DNA of 10,287 nucleotides from Dictyocoela muelleri (taxonomy: Eukaryota; Microsporidia), in NCBI GenBank assembly GCA_016256075.1, contig SDVU01000827.1, forward strand, positions 1 through 10,287. The letters are read 5' to 3'. Numbering within the stretch: the first letter of the stretch is position 1; each line of letters begins with the position of its first letter. The position numbers and the translations under genes were made by a program. Below the pieces are notes generated by a model that saw only the letters and a list, made by a program, of their open reading frames with translations, did not search any database and was not told the DNA's origin. This document shows, in pieces, positions 1 through 6,941 of this stretch.

Positions 1-1
1 G

Positions 2-258
2 TTATTTTTTTTTTAATAAAAAAAAACCATAAATTATGGGCCTTTGTCCAAGTTTGAAACCTCTTTTTGTCTGTATTGAAGACTTTATCTCCATAAAATC
101 TGAACGATTCGATATTAAATCGATCAAAAGATGTCTATCATGGTTAATCAGCACTTTCTGCTTAACTATTTAATGTGACGCAACTTAACGAATTAAAAAA
201 AAAACTTACAAAATAATTTGTTGTTTTGTTTAAGCTCTATTATTTTTAGAGAAAAACC
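2..258 (-). pseudogene. Tc1/mariner-like transposase, N-terminal helix-turn-helix region, decayed and cut by the window edge
   Basis: Read on the minus strand, bases 258-172 give GFSLKIIELKQNNKLFCKF, then a stop at 195-193, then FVKLRHIK. This resembles the first helix-turn-helix of Tc1-family transposases, whose usual pattern is roughly LK..GKS.REIA..L..S.STV. From 169 to the stop at 4-2 a clean 55-codon frame follows. It includes KVLINHDRHLLIDLISNRS and GFKLGQRPIIYGF, which resemble the second helix-turn-helix and the stretch after it (D.R.L..L...NR, then GFK.RRP). In this family the region binds the terminal inverted repeats. The catalytic DDE part would lie to the left, outside the window. 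No start codon is secure: one frame change and two stops (195-193 and 168-166) lie between the two halves. A Tc1-like terminal end at 844-865 is correctly oriented to belong to it but is further away than usual. Assignment is by motif resemblance only, so another helix-turn-helix transposase remains possible. Confidence 0.42.
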
Positions 259-643
259 GAGTTTTTATAAAAAAAATTGTGCGTGTTGAAATATTGTGTT
301 TTTCCTCGCAATTTTATATTTTTAACATATGAATGCTACAATTTTTAATATTATTTTAGCGTGCAAAACAAATTTAAACATCATTTTATCAAAAAATTGC
401 TTAATAAATATCTATTAAAGAATTTATTTTCATAAGAATAGATGTGTGATAGGTTTGGTAATATTATACATTTACACTTAAGATTTTATTATATATTCTT
501 TGCTATTTATTTTTTTCTGCAATTTTTTATATCACAAATAAATTTATTATTTTCGAATTTTTTTGATAAGGACAAAAAAAATTTACCAAAAAATGCTTAT
601 AAAATAATATTTGCTTTTGAAATAACCGTATATACTTTTTAAA
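259..643. other. AT-rich stretch without a recognisable gene
   Basis: Low-complexity AT-rich DNA. The only reading frame of note is at 442-642 on the plus strand. It consists mainly of F, I, Y, L, K and N, as expected from A/T homopolymers, and has no recognisable motif, so I do not call it a gene. If the flanking Tc1-like fragment and the end at 844-865 belong to one element, this would be its 5' untranslated region, perhaps expanded by later insertions. Confidence 0.5.
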
Positions 644-843
644 ATAAATAGGGGATCAAAAAACTCGACAAGATCAAAATTTTCGACTTCCAAAATTTTA
701 AAAAAACTTATGTACACTTATATTGGTGCTAAAAAGAGATTTATATTATATTTGTGCTATATTTAATCAATTTTTATTACGTAAATAACACTAGGGTGCA
801 TTATTTGCTTCGAGATCGAAAAAATAGAAAATTTTTAGAGACT

Positions 844-865
844 GAAAAAATCGACCACTACTGTA
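844..865 (-). repeat. Tc1-like terminal inverted repeat end next to TA
   Basis: Read on the minus strand from 865 inward this is TACAGTAGTGGTCGATTTTT. Tc1/mariner elements insert at TA, and many have repeats beginning CAGT.GTGG. The orientation, pointing leftward into the window, fits the minus-strand transposase fragment at 2-258. A possible partner end at 649-690 (TA, GGGGATC, then two GATCAAAA/TCGAC words) matches only weakly. The unit may therefore be either the right end of the Tc1-like element or a separate short element of about 215 bases (649-865). No second clear copy of the tip was found to the left. Confidence 0.35.
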
Positions 866-900
866 TATATATATATAAATTATATAATATAAATATAATA
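861..900. repeat. TA-rich microsatellite
   Basis: A short run of TA dinucleotides at about 864-878 grades into TAA/ATA-rich sequence up to about 905. It abuts the Tc1-like end, so any TA target duplication there cannot be identified with certainty. Confidence 0.6.
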
Positions 901-1829
901 TTAATAATCTTTACTTTCTATATTCATTAAGTAAATAAAAATATATTAATAGTAAACATATAATATATTATTAAACCGTTATTTTGATTATTTTTTTGTA
1001 TTTGCAAAAATTTAGATATACACCCTATGTGATGTGACAAACGTCACAAAATGTCTAAAAACTGTTCTGAGTAATACAATATAATAATACTATTTAAAAA
1101 AACCCACGAAAAAAAAGCTTTTTGTAATTCTTTAACAATTCTAAAGTGTGTCATTACTACATTACTATAAACTCATTTATGTTTCTAATATATACTCATA
1201 TCATTTTTTTTAATTAAATATAATTGATATATAATTCTGAAAATATATACTTTTATTAATATATTATATATATTATACTAGTAACGTTCTATGTAAGATA
1301 TAAATGTAAAGTGTTTTTATTTTTTTTGTTTAAGTATCGTCATTGAATTATGTATATTGTTTTCGTATCACTGTTCTATTTATATATTTATCTATACATT
1401 TTCTCTTTTATATATATTATTAATATTGTTCTTATAGAGAATTATTGTTTATATAATTATGTATTTTGAATTATAGGTTAATCTCTATAGTTCTACTAGT
1501 ATATAAATATTTCTTTTTCTATCTTATACTTTACTAGTTTATATAATATTTTTTTATTGTTCTTTATACTTATAAATACTTGTATAAATACTTTTTTTAC
1601 TTTCTATTATTTCTAATACATATTTCATTTTATGTTATATACTGTTCTACAGATAGTTATAGTGATCATTTCTTAGGAAATTAATTCTCCTGATTTTGTC
1701 TTTTATTTTTCTTATAATACCTATTTATCATTCTACATGATTTTTTTTGTTATAATGTATAATTGTGGTTTAATTATTTTACATCTACTGTATAATGTTC
1801 TATTTCTACTGCTAGTTTGATCGTTTCTA
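866..1829. repeat. AT-rich, T-biased spacer with a recurring GTTCT word
   Basis: No gene was recognised. GTTCT occurs on the plus strand at 1064, 1286, 1373, 1428, 1490, 1559, 1644 and 1797. It is usually preceded by T or C and followed by A or T. The gaps between neighbours are 55-87 bases, plus one of 153 and one of 222. This could be a badly decayed tandem repeat with a unit of about 60-85 bases, or chance in a T-rich sequence. A small inverted repeat, TGTGAC-AAAC-GTCACA, lies at 1033-1048. ACTAGT-like words occur at about 1278, 1494 and 1533. Confidence 0.25.
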
Positions 1830-1925
1830 ATGCAATCAAAAGTTATAGCTGAAAAGTCTGTCGAATCGAGAGGCTATTGGCTTTTATGTCTTGGAAAGAA
1901 GCATAAAGAAGTTTGGTCAGGCTAA
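1830..1925 (+). pseudogene. Short open fragment of unknown origin, possibly the start of the LINE
   Basis: ATG at 1830 opens 31 codons ending at TAA 1923-1925. The product contains ESRGYWLLCLGKKHKEVW, which is far less A/T-driven in composition than its surroundings and so looks like decayed coding sequence. I do not recognise the family. It lies upstream of the firm LINE segments in the same orientation. A second small piece at 2109-2165 (KIRAP-type start, then SLSTEITDILVRI) lies between them in the same frame. Both may be the 5' coding part of the LINE, or remains of something older that it landed beside. Confidence 0.25.
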
Positions 1926-2167
1926 CTCAGACCTATTAACGTCTTAACCCCTCATAAAAGAAAACATTTAATAAAAAACAGATACGATTAAGTTTAAAAA
2001 ACAAAAATTACATAGAAGAAAGCCTTTGTGATCCTAATATAAATGTCACAAACATAACCGATAATATTATCAATATTATCATCTGGAAAATATACACATT
2101 ATAAAAAAATAAGAGCCCCGAATAGTCTATCGACTGAAATTACTGATATTTTAGTAAGAATTTAAAA

Positions 2168-2442
2168 AAAAATACAACAGAAAAGAAATATAAGTTTATT
2201 TGTATCCGTTGTTGTTTAGATATCAATTTTAGATTCATACTGATGTAAGCGAGATGTGTGATGTCTGGTTTTCATTTGACACTGAAAATTCTAGAATATT
2301 ATATTTTATTTTAGAAGAGCTACGTGAACGTAATTTACTTTTAAATAAGTTGACTGATATTTTATAATATTATAAAAAGAAATGATTACGAATTATTAAC
2401 ACAATTAGAAATTAATAAAGATAAAAAAAATATTACATTATA
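2168..2442 (+). pseudogene. LINE N-terminal region: zinc-finger-like and coiled-coil-like remnant
   Basis: At 2201-2212 the frame reads CIRC, a CxxC pair. Shortly after, in another frame starting at 2233, it reads IHTDVSEMCDVWFSFDTENS. This resembles the back half of a PHD-type zinc finger (pattern WFH..C..VS....WFC..C) with most cysteines lost. The same frame continues to a stop at 2365-2367 with ILEELRERNLLLNKLTDIL, a leucine-rich amphipathic stretch like a coiled coil. A further piece at 2381-2442 (NDYELLTQLEINKDKK) continues in that style. Several LINE groups carry a PHD-like finger and coiled coil before the endonuclease, where the protein binds RNA or self-associates. That parallel is inference, since too few metal ligands survive here to prove the fold. 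Confidence 0.35.
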
Positions 2443-2588
2443 GCATTAAGGCAGTTAAGTAAAAAATAAGGAACAAGATTGCAAAAAAATGAAAAAAATG
2501 AAAATAGTATGAACGAGAATTTTATTGATAAAAAAAAACAAAATTTGCGATAGGTTATATAACGGATATTCATCGTTGTAAAATATGA

Positions 2589-3170
2589 GTTCTTAAGAAT
2601 TTTATTCGGGAAAAAACTACTATTGATGAGAAACATATAAAAAATATATATTTTATTAGCGATGAAATCTGTGAACTTATATTTGATACTTTCGTATCTG
2701 ATTCTCTTAAAGATAGACCCAATTTAAATAAGGCCCAACCTATCATTTATTACTTTTTTGCTGACTCTGAAAATATCCAATTAACAAAAGATAGGTTTTA
2801 TAATATATCTATAAGAAACAAATCTAAATTTATCGCTCTTTCTAAATTTAGTAAAAAGTTGTCTAAAATAGAAAACTCTACCATTTTTTTATAATACTTG
2901 TGTTGGTATGAGAATAAGAAGTTTTTAGACGATGAAAATATTAAACATGATTCTTCTTATATGTTTATTTTAATCTTCTTAAATATAAATGGATTTATAC
3001 TATTAAAAAAACTTAGTGTATTCGTCATACTACTCAAAAGATATTTATTTAATATATTTAGTTGAGACATGGCCGATAGTTATGATATCTCAGAAAATTG
3101 GATTTTCGCATATACTAAGCCTAGTAAGAGGGTCTTAAATAGATATAGATTGATCATGGAATGCTTATAG
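2589..3170 (+). pseudogene. LINE region upstream of, and entering, the endonuclease domain
   Basis: One frame is readable from 2589 to the stop at 3168-3170, broken only at 2892-2894 and 3063-3065. The first about 100 residues (including FISDEICELIFDTFVSDSL and FIALSKFSKKLSKIE) belong to no family I recognise. From 2979 it reads LNINGF, matching the start of apurinic-type LINE endonucleases (the catalytic Asn of the N.NGL strand). About 28 codons later comes the ETW catalytic glutamate motif: GTT GAG ACA TGG at 3061-3072 in the neighbouring frame. The main frame resumes as ADSYDISENWIFAYTKPSKR, a typical stretch after SETW. Because the unknown N-terminal part and the endonuclease share a frame, they were probably one polyprotein. 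HGMLIDEKK at 3155-3181, in a third frame, continues the domain. Confidence 0.7.
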
Positions 3171-3483
3171 ATGAAAAAAAAATCTTAAATATAATGTTAT
3201 TCATGAAAATTAAATAAGAGTATTGTGGAAATGTATAATATATATTATTACATTTTATATATATCTCCTAGAATAATTAATTTCAGAATTGTTAACATCT
3301 CTCTTAGTCAGGAAAAACAAAATGTTTCTAATTAGAGATATTAATGTAGGTGAGTCATATAAAATAAATTACTTACTTACTTACTACAATTTGTGCAGAT
3401 ATAGGATTAACAGAAAATCAGCTTTTGTTCAATATATAGAAAAGGTGCAATTTCTACCAAAACAGAAAAGATATTTTCCATAA
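3171..3483 (+). pseudogene. LINE endonuclease domain, middle part
   Basis: A frame open at 3289-3483 contains MFLIRDINVGES (about 3322-3357). It aligns with the GD.N strand of the exonuclease-endonuclease-phosphatase fold (usually VLIGDFN or similar). The Asp (3337-3339) and Asn (3343-3345) are kept and the preceding Gly is Arg. Just before it, about 3240-3288, YISPRIINFRI resembles the usual Y.PP..... segment ahead of that strand. The final S-D-H catalytic motif cannot be recognised. The tail of this frame after about 3400 is probably out of register with the original protein. The segment would have nicked target DNA in an intact element. Confidence 0.6.
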
Positions 3484-4101
3484 ATAGATATAGATATTTA
3501 TACAAAGAATTGATGCTGTAAGATCATGTAAATAGAGGGATTAATGTTTTAGGCAAAGTCGTTTATAAAAAGAAAGAAAAGTTCTGTATCCAATTACTAG
3601 AATTAGAAAAAGTAAAAAAGAGTTTTAAGAAGAATGACTGTCTGTCACCTATCTACAAAAAATCAAAGAATATGTGGTACGAGTATTTTAACATAATTAG
3701 AATACTATAATGTAGTAGAAAATGTTAAAGATTGAAAGAAATATTTAGGCAAATATAATACAGATTTTTTAGAAAAATCTAATAAAAATATTAATAGTAT
3801 ACAAAATAACAATTTCAGAACTGATAAGAATATAGATAAGAAGTAACCAAAAGAGGTATTCAAATTTATTAGCTCAAAAAATATTTATTCTTACAATTAT
3901 TCTTGGGCTAAATCGAAAAATATAAATAATATATAAACGGTCTTCCTATAAGGCATTCTTATAATGGTCATCATATGAAAAAATTGCTGGGTTGCTCAGA
4001 AGAGATATGAACGCTGAAAAGTATAAAGAAATTTCTATTTTAACAATTTTGACAGCATCAAATGTGTTGATCTACAGGAATAGAAAGAAATAATAAAATC
4101 G
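3484..4101 (+). pseudogene. LINE linker between endonuclease and reverse transcriptase
   Basis: Short readable pieces in changing frames keep a coding look: RGINVLGKVVYKK (about 3535-3573), KSFKKNDCLSPIYKKSKNM (about 3618-3675), FISSKNIYSYNYSWAKSK (about 3865-3918) and RRDMNAEKYKEISILTIL (about 3999-4052). The last of these resembles the stretch that leads into the fingers of LINE reverse transcriptases. No catalytic motif is expected or seen here. Assignment rests on position and orientation between two firm domains. Confidence 0.5.
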
Positions 4102-4359
4102 ATGGGTAATAATAAATCGGGAGTCAGGTCGGAGATAAGATACGAATTGTTGAAATTGATCGATTTTAAAATTATAATACGGCTATGTCATTTACAAAAC
4201 TTTTGTCTATACAAAAGAAGATTAACAATGAATGGCGACGAAATTAAGATTATTCTTATAAGAAAAAACAAAAATATTTTTCAGAGAATAGCAATTTCCG
4301 TACGCTTAAAAATTTATGAAAAATTCATCTTGAAAAGACTGAATATAAATATCTCTTAA
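4102..4359 (+). pseudogene. LINE reverse transcriptase, fingers region
   Basis: An 85-codon open frame starts inside the domain, so its ATG is not the true start. NNKSGVRSEIRYELLKLI aligns with the LINE pattern NK..G.DGIPYE.LK, and the DG of that pattern is degraded. FCLYKRRLTMNGDEIKIILI matches CLY.R..P..W....I.LI, with the usual Pro and Trp lost. FQRIAISVRLKIYEKFILKR matches YRPIA.....+.YEK.L..RL. These three blocks in this order are diagnostic of non-LTR reverse transcriptases and precede the catalytic palm. This is the longest uninterrupted piece of the reverse transcriptase. Confidence 0.8.
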
Positions 4360-4389
4360 TTTAAAATATGATTCAAAATCGGTAATATA

Positions 4390-4495
4390 AGAGAAGATAC
4401 ATTATTGGTTTTGGATACATATTTGCGAAGGTCTAATGTAAATGATAATATTAACCTTGGATGTACAGAATGATTATGAAACTGTAGACTGTCAA
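4390..4495 (+). pseudogene. LINE reverse transcriptase, motif A with catalytic aspartate
   Basis: REDTLLVLDTYLRRSNVN is read from 4390 (stop at 4471-4473). After a frame change, LDVQNDYETVDCQ is read from 4457, followed by TAG at 4496-4498. LDVQN.YETVD corresponds to reverse transcriptase motif A (F/L-D-x-x-x-A-Y-D-x-V), with the metal-binding Asp at 4460-4462 kept and the Ala replaced by Asp. The two frames overlap over the same bases, which shows a small insertion or deletion near 4450-4470. Confidence 0.75.
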
Positions 4496-4637
4496 TAGTA
4501 TAACCAAAATTAGTGAATGAATATCAAGTATCATGAAAAAATATGTAATTTTTATTTTACCTCTTCAATCTCACTCGTTTTAAAAAAATAATAATTTTTG
4601 GTGTTTAGAATAGCATATGAATATAATACTATCTTAA

Positions 4638-4843
4638 GGATCTATATTGTCGCCTGTTTTTTCTTATATATTTATTGATGATATAGTTTATTCTGAAAAA
4701 TTTCTTTAGAATGTAAAGTATTACTTTATGCTGATGACATTCTTATTATGGCGGACAATATGACAAAAAAGTTAAAATTTTCTCGATATATTTTTTTTAC
4801 ATTCTCTGGAAAACAAATATATAATAAATTATAAGAAATCATA
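4638..4843 (+). pseudogene. LINE reverse transcriptase, motifs B and C (YADD)
   Basis: From 4638 the frame reads GSILSPVFSYIFIDDIVYSE and stops at 4707-4709. This is motif B (QGSPLSP..F..YI.D) of non-LTR reverse transcriptases. From 4721, in a different frame, it reads LLYADDILIMADN, the catalytic YADD box (Asp codons 4733-4735 and 4736-4738), followed by MTKKLK as expected for the start of the next helix. Both metal-binding Asp are kept. The frame runs on to a stop at about 4841-4843. The distance from motif A (4460) to motif C (4733), about 91 codons, is normal for LINEs. Confidence 0.85.
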
Positions 4844-5069
4844 TTTTCTTATATAAAAAATGATTATCTTTTTATAAATGCTGAATAAATACATAAATTA
4901 AACAAAATGCAATATCTGTTTTTTATCTTATCATAAAAAGTGCTGATATTAATATGTCAATCAAGAAATGTACAAATTTGTTATGTAAAATACAAATGAA
5001 ATTTTAAAAATTTAGAAAAACACCAAACATTTAAAAAAACTTTACTACAACTTGATATTTATGAAATAT
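4844..5069 (+). pseudogene. LINE thumb/connection region, poorly readable
   Basis: This lies between YADD and the C-terminal region. No long frame survives, and I could recognise only scattered Lys/Asn-rich codons. It is placed in the LINE because it sits between two pieces that clearly belong to it and its length matches the thumb of LINE reverse transcriptases. Confidence 0.4.
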
Positions 5070-5762
5070 GTGCGTTTTCATATTGATAATTACCTTATAC
5101 TTCTTGCATCTAGCAAAACAGCTATTGAAATATTAGAAATAATCCAAAGAAGATTCTTGAAAATATATTCTGTGTTAGTTTCAAATGTTCATAAGATTTA
5201 CTATATGCTCTTATCCTTGTTTTTCTAATATATGAAAGATCTAGAATTCTTTGTAGAAAATAATATGATTCTTTAAAACTTTCCTCTTCACATAAACTCG
5301 TAAAGCATATTTTTAGAAAAAAAAGACGAGCTTATTAACGTTCAGTTAAAGTCTAAAGACTACCATTTAGATATATTAAACTATATAAAATTTACAGATT
5401 ATATCAGAAATACTATAGTTAATATAATTCTAAGCCATGTAAATTACAATAAAATAGATAAGTATACATGAGAAACGATTGCTTTAATGATAAATAGCGA
5501 ATATTCTTATTTAGACATAATTGACTTGGTAATGAAGAATAATATTTTTAAAACTTATTTAAAGAAATAAAGGAGTTGATTAAAACGCGTTTAAGAAATA
5601 AATAATAAATGATTATTTCTAAAATCTTTTATAAAGAATGTAAATAAAATTCAGTAAAAACTTCGTAAATTATGATTTTACAAAAAAATTGATGTTCTAA
5701 ATTTGTTTTATCCTAAAAAATTTAAGCTTTATAATGTGGTAATAAATGTTTTAAAAATTTAA
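5070..5762 (+). pseudogene. LINE C-terminal region
   Basis: An open stretch at 5070-5228 gives LASSKTAIEILEIIQRRFLK and then YSVLVSNVHKIYYML. This follows the pattern after LINE thumbs, where an IQ+R.LR.ILG....T....LY.EL block is common. After a frame break, 5322-5570 is readable with a single TGA (5469-5471): KDELINVQLKSKDYHLDILN, then a stretch ending in VMKNNIFKTYLKK. A last piece, DVLNLFYPKKFKLYNVV, runs from about 5691 to a stop near 5760. I see no zinc knuckle or RNase H. The function of this part in LINEs is binding of the target and RNA template. The in-frame TGA sits where a Trp (TGG) would be natural, consistent with a G-to-A change. Confidence 0.6.
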
Positions 5763-5770
5763 CTTTTTGG

Positions 5771-5980
5771 TTATCAAGTTTTTAAAATTAATATTTACAA
5801 AAGTAGAAAACGCTTTAAAGGTTTTTTAGGATATGTTTTTCTATTAATATATCTTTATTTATTTATATTTAGTAATTTTCATATATTAAATCTCTTTGTA
5901 TATTTTAAGTGTTTTTATAAATATTGTATGCCATTTCTTTAATCGTTAAAATATCACATATTAATTTTTTAGGTCTTATT
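5771..5980. other. AT-rich gap, probable 3' untranslated part of the LINE
   Basis: No readable protein. The T-rich sequence includes several GTTTTTTAG-like words. A LINE 3' tail (poly-A or a short tandem repeat) is not evident, so the 3' limit of the LINE could be anywhere between 5760 and the palindrome at 5987. Confidence 0.4.
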
Positions 5981-5986
5981 TAGAAC

Positions 5987-6016
5987 GTGGTCTATTTTTT
6001 TAAAAAAATAGACCAC
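5987..6016. repeat. Perfect 30-base palindrome, two 15-base arms with no spacer
   Basis: GTGGTCTATTTTTTT is followed directly by its exact reverse complement. The tip GTGGTCTATTTTTT differs at one base from GTGGTCGATTTTTT in the Tc1-like end at 845-858. TA lies 4 bases outside the left arm (5981-5982), and TA also occurs just outside the right arm (6020-6023). It may be two Tc1-like ends fused head to head after deletion of the interior, a foldback remnant, or an unrelated hairpin at a transcript end. It lies between the LINE and the Merlin-type copy. Confidence 0.7.
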
Positions 6017-6031
6017 ATTATAAAGAAAAGC

Positions 6032-6056
6032 AAAATTTTTGAACCCCAAAGAAATT
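6032..6056 (+). repeat. Possible left inverted repeat of the Merlin-type element
   Basis: This block (AAAATTTTTGAACCCC then AAAGAAATT) is imperfectly inverted at 6914-6937, where the plus strand has TTTCTTTGAG flanked by A/T runs. The pair would bracket the transposase with about 45-60 bases on each side, giving an element of about 906 bases, a reasonable size for Merlin. The match is weak in such AT-rich DNA, and no 8-9 base target duplication was found, so this is tentative. Confidence 0.18.
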
Positions 6057-6089
6057 AAAAAAGTCGACGAAAATATTTTCAGACGTACA

Positions 6090-6868
6090 ATGTCTTTTAA
6101 ATTTTTTTATTATAAATGAAATTTTTAAGATAAAAATAACATGTCTGAAATGCTTAGGAATATCTTAGCTACAGTTATATAACCAAGGTAAAAAGAAAAT
6201 TATAATATATAGATGTTCGAATTTGCATTGTAGTTGAGAAAAGAGGGAAGTAATTTGAATATAAATGTACGTGTTTATATAATTTTTTTGCTATTAAATG
6301 AAATAAAATATCGTCAATTTCTTAATTTATTTCCGTTTCCGACTCGACCAAATCTTCTTGCAAACGAAAATTACTTAAATGTTTTTAAAGATATTCTGAA
6401 AGGTATAAATTCTTTGAGGGGTCCAGGTAAGGTTGTAGAGGCAAATGAATCAGTATTATCTCGAAGATGTGTTGTATAAGATATTCTACATCTACCGATT
6501 ATTGTTTCAAAGATACAGATACGATACTCAATGCTATTTATTCAGAAGACAAAAGTTGGTTTCTAATCAAACGAGAAGATAATAGGCAAATAGAAACAAA
6601 AATTAAATTTTAGATGTAAAATTGGTATCCTTTCTAAATTTCATACAGATGGATATTTATCGTACCCGGGTGTATCAGAAAATTTGTGACTTAAAAATAA
6701 AGACGTAAATCATAGTCAATGATTCATAATTTTGGAGGGAAACACACAAATAATATTGAGGGTTTTTGGCCGCATCATTAAAGTACAATGCCTAATGAAC
6801 ATGGTGTAATGTGGCGTAATATTAATAATTGTTTGATTGAATATAGTTCAAAAAAAGTGTTCTTATGA
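6090..6868 (+). pseudogene. Merlin/IS1016-type (ISXO2-like) DDE transposase, decayed
   Basis: This is a cut-and-paste transposase. From ATG 6090 (MSFKFF, then a frame change) a zinc ribbon follows: CLKC at 6142-6153 and CSNLHC at 6214-6231 in one frame, with a TAG between them. Next, 6234-6476 ends with GPGKVVEANESVLSRR. The family pattern is VE.DES, but the first catalytic Asp is Asn here (AAT at 6444-6446). After a frame change near 6472, IRYSTSTD and DTDTILNAIYSEDKSWFLIK follow, with a TAG at 6611-6613. Then HTDGYLSYPGVSENL carries the second Asp (6648-6650), followed by a TGA at 6687-6689. HTNNIEGFW carries the catalytic Glu (6758-6760), then a TAA at 6779-6781. The frame then reads STMPNEHGVMWRNINN to TGA 6866-6868. 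That is at least three frame changes, several stops and a lost catalytic residue, so the copy is dead. The order and spacing of motifs make the family call strong. Confidence 0.85.
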
Positions 6869-6941
6869 AAGCTAATCAGAAAGAATTTAAAAGTATTTTA
6901 AATGTTATATTAAAATTTTTCTTTGAGTTATTATTTTCTAA

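Larger units (their letters stand above)
1830..5770 (+). mobile_element. Decayed LINE (non-LTR retrotransposon)
   Basis: One plus-strand element carries, in order, an N-terminal zinc-finger-like and coiled-coil-like region (about 2201-2442), an apurinic-type endonuclease (about 2979-3350), a linker, a reverse transcriptase (about 4102-4845) and a C-terminal region (about 5070-5760). Intact LINEs make an RNA that is reverse-transcribed at a nick cut by the endonuclease. Here the reading frame changes repeatedly and stops are frequent, so the copy is dead. The order of domains, YADD rather than an LTR-element layout, and the absence of integrase or protease support the LINE call. Neither end is fixed: I see no clear poly-A tail, and the 5' limit is uncertain because the 1830-1925 fragment may not belong. 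The clade was not assigned. Length, if the limits are right, is about 3.9 kb. Confidence 0.8.

Noticed and set aside
442-642. Plus-strand 66-codon open frame
   Set aside because: Its composition is almost entirely F, I, Y, L, K and N, as A/T runs would give by chance. There is no motif and no supporting context.
1033-1048. Hairpin TGTGAC-AAAC-GTCACA as a regulatory or terminator element
   Set aside because: A six-base stem with no adjacent gene to regulate. It is noted inside the spacer feature only.
1820-1960. tRNA or other structured RNA in a less AT-rich island
   Set aside because: I could not find an acceptor stem pairing, a TTC-type loop or a plausible anticodon arm. The island reads better as decayed coding sequence.
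2433-2636. Minus-strand 67-codon open frame
   Set aside because: It lies opposite the LINE segment readable on the plus strand and is rich in F and S from poly-A runs, so it is a shadow of that segment.
1830-5770. LTR retrotransposon or other virus-like element
   Set aside because: There is an apurinic-type endonuclease before the reverse transcriptase, LINE-type fingers, and no integrase, protease or flanking long direct repeats. It is a LINE.
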